Source: Microvirga pakistanensis (lineage in GTDB: Bacteria > Pseudomonadota > Alphaproteobacteria > Rhizobiales > Beijerinckiaceae). From it: a stretch of DNA of 64,000 nucleotides. The DNA lies in NCBI RefSeq assembly GCF_004458765.1, contig NZ_SPJX01000469.1, positions 124,001-188,000 on the forward strand, written 5' to 3'. Below are positions 1-9,765 of the stretch, one piece after another (position 1 is the first letter of the stretch; each line of letters opens with the position of its first letter). Under the pieces are notes generated by a model. It had not been told where the DNA came from, searched no databases, and worked only from the letters and a program-made list of their open reading frames with translations. Both the position numbers and the translations under genes were made by a program.

Positions 1-1062
1 TCCTCCGCCCAGACCATCGCGCTCCTCTCCGCCGCCTTCGCGCTGCCCTATGCCTTCATCCAGCCGGTGCTCGGCCCCATCGGCGATGCGGTCGGCAAGG
101 AGCGCGTCATGAAGGTGGCCCTGTCGCTGCTCTTCCTGGCGCTTGCCGGCTCGTTCTTCGCACCCAATGCCGAAACGCTCTTCGGCCTGCGGATCATCGC
201 GGGCGCTGCGGCAGGCGGTGCCGTGCCGCTCTCCATCGCCCTGATCGGCGATCGGGTGGATGTGGCGCAGCGCCAGGTGGCGCTCAGCCGCTATCTCGTC
301 GCGGTGATCGTCGGCCAGCTCGCCGGTTCGTCCGTGGCGGGCCTTCTGGCGGAATGGATCGGGTGGCGCGGGGTGTTCGGCCTGTCCACCGTCATGATGG
401 CCTGCGCTCTGGCCGCGACGGTGATCGGCTTCCGCGGAGCGCTTCCCGGCGGCCGCTTCGACCCGCATACGGCGATCCTGCGCTACCGGACGATCCTGTC
501 CAATCCGCGCGCCCTGTTCCTCTTCGGCTCGGTGTTCGTGGAGGCCACCGCGATCTTCGGCATCTTCCCCTATGTCGCGCCGCTGCTCGAAGAACGCGGT
601 GGGGGCGGAGCGACCCAGGCCGGCTTCGCCATCGGGGGCTTTGCCGTCGGCGGCCTGGTCTATTCGGCCCTCGTGACCTGGATGCTGAGGCGTCTCGGTA
701 TCGGCCGCATTCTCATCGGCGGGGGCTTCTGTGCGGCGGCCGCCCTGGTGGCCCTCGGATTCGCCGGAGACTGGAAGCTCGATTTCGCCGCGCTCCTGCT
801 CATGGGCCTCGGCTTCTACATGCTCCACAACACGTTCCAGGCTCAGGTGACGGAGGTGGCGCCGGACGCGCGCGCCTCCGCGGTGGCGCTCCACGCCTTC
901 TCATTCTTCTGCGGTCAGGCGCTCGGCGTCGTGCTGATGGGCTTCGGCCTCCGGCACGTCGGGCTCGTCGCCTCGACCGCTGCGGCAGCCCTCGTCATCC
1001 TGTGCGTGGGCCTGATCGCCTCGAACGTGCTGCGGCGGCCGGCTCCTCAGCGGGCGCGATAG
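1..1062 (+). CDS. MFS transporter, C-terminal part (5' end outside window)
   Basis: Reading frame 1 is open from the first base to a TAG at 1060-1062, giving 353 visible residues and no start, so the gene begins upstream of the window. The visible part has about ten hydrophobic segments and the MFS-like loop '[13 protein letters not shown]' after an early helix, so only about one helix is missing. It should be an inner-membrane secondary transporter of the drug/sugar efflux type; the substrate cannot be read from sequence. Its 3' end overlaps the convergent queF gene by 16 bp. A GTG at 67 could be mistaken for the start, but the frame is clearly coding upstream of it. Confidence 0.85.
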   Translation, partial: SSAQTIALLSAAFALPYAFIQPVLGPIGDAVGKERVMKVALSLLFLALAGSFFAPNAETLFGLRIIAGAAAGGAVPLSIALIGDRVDVAQRQVALSRYLVAVIVGQLAGSSVAGLLAEWIGWRGVFGLSTVMMACALAATVIGFRGALPGGRFDPHTAILRYRTILSNPRALFLFGSVFVEATAIFGIFPYVAPLLEERGGGGATQAGFAIGGFAVGGLVYSALVTWMLRRLGIGRILIGGGFCAAAALVALGFAGDWKLDFAALLLMGLGFYMLHNTFQAQVTEVAPDARASAVALHAFSFFCGQALGVVLMGFGLRHVGLVASTAAAALVILCVGLIASNVLRRPAPQRAR

Positions 1063-1496
1063 GGCGCGACTCCCTGGTCGGGGAGCCAGAGGTTCTTGGG
1101 CGCTTCGCCCGTCTGCCAGAACACGTCGATCGGGATGCCGCCGCGCGGGTACCAATAGCCGCCGATGCGCAGGAAGCGGGGCTCCAGGAGGTCGGCGAGG
1201 CGCTTGCCGATCGCCACGGTGCAATCCTCGTGGAACGCGCCGTGATTGCGGAAGCTGTGCATGTAGAGCTTCAGCGACTTCGATTCCACGAGCCACGGTC
1301 CCGGCACGTAATCGATCACGAGGATGGCGAAATCGGGCTGGCCGGTGACCGGGCAGAGCGAGGTGAATTCCGGCACGGTGAAGCGGGCGAGGTAGTCCGT
1401 GTCGGGATGGGGGTTCGGCACACGGTCGAGCGTCGCTTCCTCGGGCGATTGGGGAGTGGCAGTCGTCTGGCCGAGCTGGAGATGGGCTTCCGTCAT
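1047..1496 (-). CDS. queF: NADPH-dependent 7-cyano-7-deazaguanine (preQ0) reductase
   Basis: This 149-residue protein matches the short (YkvM-type) QueF family. The enzyme reduces preQ0 to preQ1 with two NADPH in the cytoplasmic pathway to queuosine in tRNA. The catalytic Cys lies in '[13 protein letters not shown]' (about residue 48), followed by the family stretch '[20 protein letters not shown]', which holds the substrate-binding Glu and the catalytic-region His/Glu. The ATG lies upstream of the conserved core with a variable 30-residue lead. It is monocistronic here and convergent with the MFS gene. I saw no preQ1 riboswitch in the roughly 145 bp between its start and the divergent eno. 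Confidence 0.93.
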   Translation of the reverse strand: MTEAHLQLGQTTATPQSPEEATLDRVPNPHPDTDYLARFTVPEFTSLCPVTGQPDFAILVIDYVPGPWLVESKSLKLYMHSFRNHGAFHEDCTVAIGKRLADLLEPRFLRIGGYWYPRGGIPIDVFWQTGEAPKNLWLPDQGVAPYRAR

Positions 1497-1579
1497 CGTA
1501 TTTCACCTTGGATCGAGACGTTATCGGATGCTCCCGTCCTTGCCCGCTTCCGCGTTTCGGTCAATAAGCCTTCTCATGA

Positions 1580-2926
<1,347 letters not shown>

Positions 2927-2952
2927 CAAAATAACTAAAAACAAGTTAAGCG

Positions 2953-2976
2953 AGGGCCGCCTTGGGCGGCCCTTTT
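2953..2976 (+). terminator. Rho-independent terminator after eno
   Basis: A perfect 9-bp stem (AGGGCCGCC with GGCGGCCCT) closes a TTG loop and runs into TTTT. It lies 27 bp after the eno stop codon, in the plus direction. Confidence 0.9.
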
Positions 2977-3131
2977 CGTTTCGGTCCATCCTTATCTTGT
3001 CAGGACAGGCCATTCCGACATGGAAAGCGCGTTTCGCGCAATCATCGCGGTCACCGGAACGAGGCCGGGGACGAGAGACGAGGCCAGGCACTTCTAACGC
3101 CTCATTAACTATGCTCGGGTACAAAAGTGCC

Positions 3132-3455
3132 ATGGTCATCCGCAGACGATTGAGACGATTCCTCATCCCGCTGGCGCTCTACAGCGTCTCGGCGGCGGTC
3201 GCCGCCTATTTCGTGCATCATGCCCACAGCGGTGCACGGGGCATCGAGGCGCAGCAGCAATACGAGGCCCAGATGGCCGAGCTGAACAAGGAACTCGACG
3301 ACCTCAAGTCCGAGCGCACGCACTGGGAGCGTCGCATCGCATTGCTCCGAAACGACCAGATCGATCGCGACCTTCTCGAAGAGCGGGCCCGCGTGATGTT
3401 GGGGCGCGTTCACAAGAACGATCTGGTCATCATAACAGGCCCATTATCGGAATAG
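3132..3455 (+). CDS. ftsB: FtsB/DivIC-family cell division protein (septum formation initiator)
   Basis: This 107-residue bitopic protein has a basic N-terminus ('MVIRRRLRRF'), one membrane segment at about residues 10-27, then a coiled coil rich in Glu, Gln and Lys ('AQMAELNKELDDLKSERTHW') and the family tail with 'LLEERARVMLG'. FtsB joins FtsL and FtsQ in the periplasmic divisome subcomplex. I chose ATG 3132 because it places the basic cap directly before the helix; ATG 3111 in the same frame would add seven residues. The gene sits between eno and pdhA, a position seen throughout Rhizobiales. Confidence 0.85.
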   Translation: MVIRRRLRRFLIPLALYSVSAAVAAYFVHHAHSGARGIEAQQQYEAQMAELNKELDDLKSERTHWERRIALLRNDQIDRDLLEERARVMLGRVHKNDLVIITGPLSE

Positions 3456-3617
3456 CTCCAAAGAATGAATTAACTGAAATTCTGTTGATCTAAAATTCGA
3501 TATTTTTTACAAGGCGTTGGCAGTTTCATTGTGCAGCGCAAAAGGACATTTGGGGCTCTCGATTTCCATATCCGTCTGCGCTACAACTTTCGTCGAGGAA
3601 ACCCTTCGGAGGAACCG

Positions 3618-4679
3618 ATGGCTGTTGCTGCCCGCAAGGCGGGCCGTGCCGGTGCAGGCGCGGCTAACAAGTCCACTTCCAGCAAAGGCTCTGCTCGCGG
3701 AGCCGCCCCCAATACCCCCCAATTCAATCAGGACCAGGATCTCACAGCGTACAACGACATGCTGCTGATCCGCCGCTTCGAGGAGAAGTCCGGCCAGATG
3801 TACGGCATGGGCCTCATCGGCGGTTTCTGCCACCTCTATATCGGCCAGGAGGCCGTCGTCGTCGGCATGCAGATGGCGACGAAGGAGGGCGACCAGGTGA
3901 TCACCGGCTACCGGGATCACGGCCACATGCTGGCCTGCGGCATGGATGCGAAAGGCGTCATGGCCGAGCTGACCGGGCGCCGCGGCGGCCTGTCGAAAGG
4001 CAAGGGCGGCTCCATGCACATGTTCTCCAAGGAGAAGCACTTCTATGGCGGACATGGCATCGTGGGCGCGCAGGTGTCGCTCGGCACCGGCATCGCCTTC
4101 GCCAACCGCTATCGCGAGAACGGCAATGTCTGCCTGACCTATTTCGGCGACGGCGCCGCCAACCAGGGCCAGGTCTACGAGAGCTTCAACATGGCGCAGC
4201 TCTGGAAGCTGCCCGTGGTCTACGTGATCGAGAACAACCGCTACGCCATGGGCACGGCCGTGAGCCGCGCTTCGGCGCAGACCGATTTTTCGAAGCGCGG
4301 CGTATCCTTCGGCATTCCCGGCGAGCAGGTGGACGGCATGGATGTCCGCGCGGTCTACGCCGCCGGCCAGCGCGCCATCGAGTACGCCCGCTCCGGCAAG
4401 GGCCCTTACATCCTCGAGATGCAGACCTACCGCTATCGCGGCCATTCCATGTCGGATCCGGCGAAATACCGCACGAAGGACGAAGTGGCCCGCATGCGCG
4501 AGGAGCACGACCCGATCGAGCAGGTGCGTCGCCGCCTCTTGGAGAGCTGGAAGCTCTCCGAGGAGGAGCTGAAGGCCATCGACAGCCGGGTGCGCGAGAT
4601 CGTCAACGAGGCGGCCGAGTTCGCCACGCACGATCCGGAGCCCGATCCGTCCGAGCTCTACACGGACATTCTTCTCTAA
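3618..4679 (+). CDS. pdhA: Pyruvate dehydrogenase E1 component, alpha subunit
   Basis: The 353-residue product is the thiamine-diphosphate-dependent E1 alpha subunit, which decarboxylates pyruvate with PdhB and passes the acetyl group to lipoyl-E2. The ThDP/Mg motif runs from 'GDGAANQGQVYESFNMA' to 'ENN' (about residues 175-210), and the phosphorylation-loop region 'YRYRGHSMSDPAKYR' is present. ATG 3618 follows a clear Shine-Dalgarno sequence (GGAGGA, 3607-3612); the frame is open back to 3531, but that extension is not family-like. An Ala/Lys/Ser-rich 35-residue lead precedes the conserved core, as in other alphaproteobacterial PdhA proteins. It is the first gene of the pdhA-pdhB-DUF5076-pdhC-lpd cluster. 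Confidence 0.96.
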   Translation: MAVAARKAGRAGAGAANKSTSSKGSARGAAPNTPQFNQDQDLTAYNDMLLIRRFEEKSGQMYGMGLIGGFCHLYIGQEAVVVGMQMATKEGDQVITGYRDHGHMLACGMDAKGVMAELTGRRGGLSKGKGGSMHMFSKEKHFYGGHGIVGAQVSLGTGIAFANRYRENGNVCLTYFGDGAANQGQVYESFNMAQLWKLPVVYVIENNRYAMGTAVSRASAQTDFSKRGVSFGIPGEQVDGMDVRAVYAAGQRAIEYARSGKGPYILEMQTYRYRGHSMSDPAKYRTKDEVARMREEHDPIEQVRRRLLESWKLSEEELKAIDSRVREIVNEAAEFATHDPEPDPSELYTDILL

Positions 4680-4797
4680 GCACGCTTCAACAGGCGCGCA
4701 CCGGGCTACGGAACGGGCCCTGCGCGACTGACCGATGGCGGCGCACCCAGCGCCACTCCGAAACTTTCGCCGCAGCGACAATCAAAACGAGTCTTTC

Positions 4798-6243
4798 ATG
4801 GCGACCGATATTCTCATGCCCGCCCTCTCGCCCACCATGGAGCAGGGCAAACTGGCCAAGTGGCTGAAAAAGGAAGGCGACAAGGTCAAGCCCGGCGACG
4901 TGCTGGCCGAGATCGAGACCGACAAGGCGACCATGGAGGTCGAGGCGATCGACGAGGGCGTCCTCGCCAAGATCCTGGTCTCCGACGGCACCGACAACGT
5001 GGCCGTGAACACCCCCATCGCGATCCTGGCGGACGAGGGCGAGGACGTGTCGGCTGCAACCTCCTCGGCGAAGGCGCCTGCCGCTCCGACACCGGAAGCC
5101 CAGCAGGCGCCGACGCCCGACATGCAGGCGGAAGGCATGGCCGACCGCCCGGCTCCCGCCGAGCGTCCCGAGCAGACGGACCTCTCGATACCGGCGGCTC
5201 CGTCGGTCATCACGAACCGCACCAGCTACAACGCGATGGCGGAAATCCCGGAAGGGACCGAGCTGGTCAACATGACCGTTCGCGAAGCCCTCCGCGACGC
5301 CATGGCGGAGGAGATGCGCAAGGACGAGGGCGTCTTCGTCATGGGCGAAGAGGTGGCCGAGTACCAGGGCGCCTATAAGGTCACGCAGGGGCTTCTGCAG
5401 GAATTCGGCGCCAGGCGCGTGATCGACACGCCGATCACCGAGCACGGCTTCGCGGGCGTCGGCGTCGGCGCGGCCTTCACCGGCCTGCGCCCGATCGTCG
5501 AGTTCATGACCTTCAACTTCGCCATGCAGGCGATCGACCAGATCATCAACTCGGCGGCGAAGACGCTCTACATGTCCGGCGGCCAGCTGGGTTGCCCCAT
5601 CGTGTTCCGCGGCCCGAACGGCGCCGCGGCGCGGGTCGGCGCCCAGCACAGCCAGGAATACTCCGCCTGGTATTCGCAGATCCCCGGCCTCAAGGTGGTC
5701 GCTCCCTACAGCGCCTCCGACGCCAAGGGCCTGCTCAAGAGCGCCATCCGCGACCCCAATCCGGTCGTGTTCCTCGAGAACGAGATCCTCTACGGACAGT
5801 CGTTCCCGGTTCCGAAGCTCGACGACTTCACGATTCCGATCGGCAAGGCGCGCATCCATCGCGAGGGCAAGGACGTCACCATCGTGTCCTTCTCGATGGG
5901 CATGACCTATGCGCTCAAGGCGGCGCAGGAACTGGAGAAGGAAGGCATCGACGCCGAGGTGGTCGACCTTCGCACCATCCGTCCCATGGACACTGAAACC
6001 GTCGTCGCCTCCGTCATGAAGACGGGCCGCTGCGTCACGGTGGAGGAGGGCTTCCCGCAATCGGGCGTCGGCGCCGAGATCGCGGCACGGATCATGGAGA
6101 ACGCATTCGACTATCTCGACGCGCCCGTGGTCCGGGTCACCGGCAAGGACGTGCCGATGCCGTATGCCGCGAACCTCGAGAAGCTCGCGCTCCCGTCGGT
6201 GGCCGACGTCGTTCAGGCCGTGAAGGCCGTTTGCTACAGGTGA
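4798..6243 (+). CDS. pdhB: Pyruvate dehydrogenase E1 beta subunit with N-terminal lipoyl domain
   Basis: The 481-residue protein has a biotinyl/lipoyl domain at about residues 1-80, with the lipoylation motif 'ETDKATMEV', then a Pro/Ala-rich linker and the E1 beta transketolase-like domain from about residue 145 ('[19 protein letters not shown]', '[18 protein letters not shown]'). The extra lipoyl domain is a known feature of alphaproteobacterial PdhB. With PdhA it forms the alpha2beta2 E1 enzyme. ATG 4798 begins the lipoyl domain directly ('[19 protein letters not shown]'); an upstream in-frame ATG at 4735 adds 21 unconserved residues. LipA, encoded at 16 kb, would provide its cofactor. Confidence 0.96.
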   Translation: MATDILMPALSPTMEQGKLAKWLKKEGDKVKPGDVLAEIETDKATMEVEAIDEGVLAKILVSDGTDNVAVNTPIAILADEGEDVSAATSSAKAPAAPTPEAQQAPTPDMQAEGMADRPAPAERPEQTDLSIPAAPSVITNRTSYNAMAEIPEGTELVNMTVREALRDAMAEEMRKDEGVFVMGEEVAEYQGAYKVTQGLLQEFGARRVIDTPITEHGFAGVGVGAAFTGLRPIVEFMTFNFAMQAIDQIINSAAKTLYMSGGQLGCPIVFRGPNGAAARVGAQHSQEYSAWYSQIPGLKVVAPYSASDAKGLLKSAIRDPNPVVFLENEILYGQSFPVPKLDDFTIPIGKARIHREGKDVTIVSFSMGMTYALKAAQELEKEGIDAEVVDLRTIRPMDTETVVASVMKTGRCVTVEEGFPQSGVGAEIAARIMENAFDYLDAPVVRVTGKDVPMPYAANLEKLALPSVADVVQAVKAVCYR

Positions 6244-6247
6244 GATC

Positions 6248-6544
6248 ATGCCGGAACGGAAGTTCGAAGCTCTCAACGTGCCGCCCGATGCGCTCGAAAA
6301 GGGCGGCATCGAGATCCTGAGGGCTTCGGTGGTCGACGGAGCGGTCAGCATCGCGCTGCGCCGCGCCTTCGACGATCCGTTCACCTGGGGCGTGCTCCTG
6401 ATGGATCTCGCCCGCCACGCCGCGCGTGTCTACGCCATGGAAACCGATCTCTCCGAGGAGGAGGCCCTGGCGGAGATCGTTTCGGGCATTCAAGCCGAGC
6501 TGGACAATCCAACCGACCCAGGCTCCACGCAAGCCGTCAATTGA
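6248..6544 (+). CDS. DUF5076-family protein
   Basis: This small 98-residue soluble protein starts only 4 bp after the pdhB stop, so it is translationally close to the pyruvate dehydrogenase operon. It has no signal peptide or membrane helix, is mostly acidic and is predicted alpha/beta ('GAVSIALRRAFDDPFTWGVL'). I recognise it as the DUF5076 type that sits between pdhB and pdhC in many Rhizobiales. Its function is unknown; the position suggests a role tied to the pyruvate dehydrogenase complex, which is inference only. Confidence 0.85.
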   Translation: MPERKFEALNVPPDALEKGGIEILRASVVDGAVSIALRRAFDDPFTWGVLLMDLARHAARVYAMETDLSEEEALAEIVSGIQAELDNPTDPGSTQAVN

Positions 6545-6589
6545 GCATTTTCCGGAAAAGTGGATGCCGGTTTTCCGGCAAGAAAATGC
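6545..6589. repeat. Short palindromic element (gcattttc ... gaaaatgc)
   Basis: Nested inverted repeats lie between the DUF5076 gene and pdhC: an outer 8-bp arm GCATTTTC (6545-6552) with GAAAATGC (6582-6589), and an inner CCGGAAAA (6552-6559) with TTTTCCGG (6571-6578). This layout resembles the dispersed intergenic palindromes common in Rhizobiales genomes. It could fold in the pdhB-pdhC mRNA. Confidence 0.7.
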
Positions 6590-6628
6590 GAAGCTAGAAC
6601 TCTAACTTAGATCAGGATCCAACACGCC

Positions 6629-8050
6629 ATGCCCATCAATATCCTGATGCCCGCTCTCTCTCCCACCATGGAAAAGGGCAACCTTGCCAAGTGGCTGAAG
6701 AAGGAAGGCGACACGGTGAAGTCCGGCGACGTGATCGCCGAGATCGAGACCGACAAGGCCACCATGGAGGTGGAGGCGGTGGACGAAGGCGTCCTCGCCA
6801 AAATCGTCGTGCCCGAGGGCACCGCGGACGTGCCCGTCAATCAGGTGATCGCGCTGATCGCTGGCGAGGGCGAGGACCCGAAGAGCGTCACGGCCCCTCC
6901 TGGCGGCGGCGCCCCCGCTCCGGCCCCGAAGGCCGAGGCTTCGGCGGCTCCTGCGGCCGCACCCGCAGCGCAGGCCAACACGGTTCAGGGCGATGCGAAT
7001 GCGCATCTGTCCTATGCCCGGGTCGATCAGGCTCCCGCAGGTCCCGCTCAAGGAGCTAGGCCCAACGGGGCAGGGCAGCAGGCAGGCGGCGGCCGCGTGT
7101 TCGCCTCGCCCCTCGCCAAGCGCATCGCCCGCGAGGCCGGCATCGACATCGCGTCGATCCAGGGCTCCGGCCCGCATGGCCGCATCGTCGAGAAGGACGT
7201 GCGCGCGGCCCTTCAGAGTGGCGGCGCAAAGCCGGCCGCCGCTCCGGCCGCCGCGGCGGCTCCCGCTCCCGCCCCCAAGCCCGCGCAGGCTCCGGCCCTC
7301 GCGCCGAGCATGGGTGCGGATCAGGTCAAGGCCATGTTCGAGGCCGGCAGCTACGAGGAAGTGCCCCTCGACGGCATGCGCAGGACCATCGCTAAGCGCC
7401 TCGTGGAATCGAAGCAGACCGTTCCGCATTTCTACCTGTCGCTCGACTGCGAACTCGACGCGCTCATGGCGCTGCGCGAGCAGATCAACGCCGCGGCCGG
7501 CAAGGACAAGGACGGCAAGCCCGCCTACAAGCTCTCGGTGAACGACTTCGTCATCAAGGCCCTGGCCATCGCGCTGCAGCGCGTGCCGAACGCCAATGCC
7601 GTTTGGGCGGAGGACCGAATCCTGCGCATGAAGCATTCGGATGTGGGCGTGGCGGTTGCCATCGAGGGCGGCCTGTTCACGCCGGTCGTGCGCAAGGCCG
7701 AGCAGAAGACCCTCACGGCGATCTCCGCCGAGGTGAAGGACATGGCGGGCCGCGCCCGCAACCGCCGCCTGAAGCCGGAGGAATATACCGGCGGTTCGAC
7801 GGCCGTGTCGAACCTCGGCATGTATGGCATCAAGGACTTCCAGGCCGTCATCAATCCGCCCCACGGCACGATCCTCGCGGTCGGCGCGGGCGAGAACCGC
7901 GTCGTGGTGAAGAACGGCGCTCCCGCCGTCGTGCAGGCCATGACCGTGACGCTCTCCTGCGATCACCGCGTGGTCGACGGTGCGCTCGGCGCGGAACTGC
8001 TCGCGGCCTTCAAGCAGCTCATTGAGAACCCGATGGGGATGCTTGTTTAA
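6629..8050 (+). CDS. pdhC: Dihydrolipoamide acetyltransferase (E2 of pyruvate dehydrogenase)
   Basis: The 473-residue E2 core protein has a lipoyl domain at residues 1-80 ('[15 protein letters not shown]'), an Ala/Pro linker, a peripheral-subunit-binding domain at about 152-190 ('FASPLAKRIAREAGID ... GSGPHGRIVEKDV'), a second Ala/Pro-rich linker, and the acetyltransferase domain from about 240 with the catalytic signature 'DHRVVDG' near the C-terminus. It transfers acetyl from lipoamide to CoA. It follows DUF5076 after an 84-bp gap that contains a palindromic repeat. Confidence 0.97.
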   Translation: MPINILMPALSPTMEKGNLAKWLKKEGDTVKSGDVIAEIETDKATMEVEAVDEGVLAKIVVPEGTADVPVNQVIALIAGEGEDPKSVTAPPGGGAPAPAPKAEASAAPAAAPAAQANTVQGDANAHLSYARVDQAPAGPAQGARPNGAGQQAGGGRVFASPLAKRIAREAGIDIASIQGSGPHGRIVEKDVRAALQSGGAKPAAAPAAAAAPAPAPKPAQAPALAPSMGADQVKAMFEAGSYEEVPLDGMRRTIAKRLVESKQTVPHFYLSLDCELDALMALREQINAAAGKDKDGKPAYKLSVNDFVIKALAIALQRVPNANAVWAEDRILRMKHSDVGVAVAIEGGLFTPVVRKAEQKTLTAISAEVKDMAGRARNRRLKPEEYTGGSTAVSNLGMYGIKDFQAVINPPHGTILAVGAGENRVVVKNGAPAVVQAMTVTLSCDHRVVDGALGAELLAAFKQLIENPMGMLV

Positions 8051-8055
8051 CCAAC

Positions 8056-8149
8056 GTCATGGCCGGCCTCGTGCCGGCCATCCACGTCTTCAATGAACGG
8101 TCCGGAGCGCAAAGGCGTGGATACCCGGGCCAAGCCCGGGCATGACGGG
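8056..8149. repeat. REP-like intergenic palindrome between pdhC and lpd
   Basis: About 95 bp with layered self-complementarity fill almost the whole gap. The visible parts are an outer GTCATG/CATGAC, ATGGCCGGC/GCCGGCCAT near the left end, CCACG/CGTGG around the middle, and a CCCGGGC/GCCCGGG hairpin at the right. It resembles the mobile REP/BIME-like elements scattered in Rhizobiales genomes. No other full copy was noticed in this window. Confidence 0.6.
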
Positions 8150-8157
8150 GGAATTCT

Positions 8158-9597
8158 ATGGCAAACCAATACGACATCATCGTCATCGGCGGCGGACCGG
8201 GCGGTTATGTGGCGGCGATCCGCGCGGCGCAACTCGGCTTCAAGACCGCCGTGGTGGAGCGCGAGCACCTCGGCGGCATCTGCCTCAACTGGGGCTGCAT
8301 TCCCACGAAGGCGCTGCTGCGCTCGGCCGAGATCTACCATTACATGGAGCATGCCAAGGATTACGGCCTGTCCGCTCAGGGCATCGGCTTCGATGCGGCC
8401 GCCATCGTGCAGCGCTCGCGCGGCGTGTCAGGCCGCCTCAACGGCGGCGTCGGCATGCTCTTGAAGAAGAACAAGGTCGACGTGATCTGGGGCGAAGCGG
8501 CGATCTCCAAGCCCGGCGAGGTCGTCGTCACGGCTCCCAAGAAGCCCGCCATGCAGCCGCAGCACCCGACCCCGAAGGGCGTGCTCGAACCCGGTACCTA
8601 CCAAGCCAAGCACATCATCGTGGCCACTGGCGCGCGTCCGCGCGCTCTGCCCGGCATCGAGCCGGACGGCAAGCTGATCTGGACCTATTTCGAGGCCATG
8701 GTGCCGCCTTCCATGCCGAAGTCGCTCATCGTCATGGGCTCGGGCGCCATCGGCATCGAATTCGCCTCGTTCTATCGCACCATGGGCGCGGACGTGACGG
8801 TGGTCGAGGTGATGCCGCAGATCATGCCGGTCGAGGATGCCGAGATCGCGGCCCTTGCGCGCAAGCGTTTCGAGAAGCAGGGGATGAAGATCCTCACGGG
8901 CGCGAAGGTCACGAAGGTGGAGAAGGGCGCGAACTCGGTGACCGCCACCATCGACGATGGAAAGGGCGGCACGCTGACCATCACGGCCGAGCGGATGATC
9001 TCCGCGGTCGGCGTCGTCGGCAACATCGAGAATCTCGGCCTCGAAAAGATCGGCGTGAAGATCGAGCGCGGCGTCGTCGTGACCGACGGCCTCGGTCGCA
9101 CCAATGTGCACGGCATCTATGCCATCGGCGACGTGGCGGGCGCGCCCATGCTGGCGCACAAGGCCGAGCACGAGGGAGTTCTCTGCGTCGAGACCATCAA
9201 GGGCCTGCACACGCACGCCATGGACAAGGGCAAGATCCCCGGCTGCACCTATTGCAACCCGCAGGTCGCCTCGGTGGGCCTGACGGAAGCCAAGGCGAAG
9301 GAACAGGGCTACGATATTCGCGTCGGGCGCTTTCCGTTCGTCGGCAACGGCAAGGCCATCGCATTGGGCGAGCCGGACGGCATGGTGAAGACGATCTTCG
9401 ACAAGAAGACCGGCCAGCTCCTCGGCGCGCACATGGTGGGCGCGGAGGTGACCGAGATGATCCAGGGCTTCGTGATCGCCATGAACCTGGAGACCACGGA
9501 GGAAGAGCTGATCCACGCGGTCTTCCCGCACCCGACCATCTCGGAGACCATGCACGAGGCCGTCATGGACGCCTACGGACGCGTGATCCATATGTGA
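8158..9597 (+). CDS. lpdA: Dihydrolipoyl dehydrogenase (E3)
   Basis: The 479-residue flavoprotein disulfide reductase has an N-terminal FAD-binding 'IGGGPGGYVAAIRAAQLG', the redox disulfide 'GGICLNWGCIPTK' (two Cys), an NAD-binding 'VMGSGAIGIEFASFY', a second FAD motif 'GIYAIGDVAGAPMLAHKAEHEG', and the C-terminal catalytic His-Glu pair in 'HPTISETMHEAV'. It reoxidises dihydrolipoamide of PdhB/PdhC with NAD+. A roughly 25-residue insertion rich in Pro and Lys (about residues 125-150) is typical of the PDH-linked Lpd of Rhizobiales. It is the last gene of the pdh cluster and is followed by a terminator. Confidence 0.96.
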   Translation: MANQYDIIVIGGGPGGYVAAIRAAQLGFKTAVVEREHLGGICLNWGCIPTKALLRSAEIYHYMEHAKDYGLSAQGIGFDAAAIVQRSRGVSGRLNGGVGMLLKKNKVDVIWGEAAISKPGEVVVTAPKKPAMQPQHPTPKGVLEPGTYQAKHIIVATGARPRALPGIEPDGKLIWTYFEAMVPPSMPKSLIVMGSGAIGIEFASFYRTMGADVTVVEVMPQIMPVEDAEIAALARKRFEKQGMKILTGAKVTKVEKGANSVTATIDDGKGGTLTITAERMISAVGVVGNIENLGLEKIGVKIERGVVVTDGLGRTNVHGIYAIGDVAGAPMLAHKAEHEGVLCVETIKGLHTHAMDKGKIPGCTYCNPQVASVGLTEAKAKEQGYDIRVGRFPFVGNGKAIALGEPDGMVKTIFDKKTGQLLGAHMVGAEVTEMIQGFVIAMNLETTEEELIHAVFPHPTISETMHEAVMDAYGRVIHM

Positions 9598-9604
9598 CGA
9601 GAAG

Positions 9605-9629
9605 GGGCGGGGTCTCCGTCCCGCTTTTT
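9605..9629 (+). terminator. Rho-independent terminator after lpdA
   Basis: A GC-rich stem (GCGGGG with TCCCGC, including one G-U pair) closes a six-base loop and is followed by five T residues. It starts 8 bp after the lpdA stop. Confidence 0.75.
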
Positions 9630-9765
9630 CGTTCACGCCGTTCAGAGACGGGTTACGGGCAGGGACGATCCTTCCGGCCGCCGGCGCACTGATCCCGTCA
9701 GCGAGGATGCGGGCGCGATTGGCGAGGAGGCCGCGAGGGCCCCCCAACACTCCGCGACGACAAGT

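Noticed and set aside
4687..6384. 565-residue open frame antisense to pdhB
   Set aside because: The high GC content leaves the antisense frame open. The predicted protein is His/Asp/Arg-rich with no family pattern, and pdhB on the other strand is certain.
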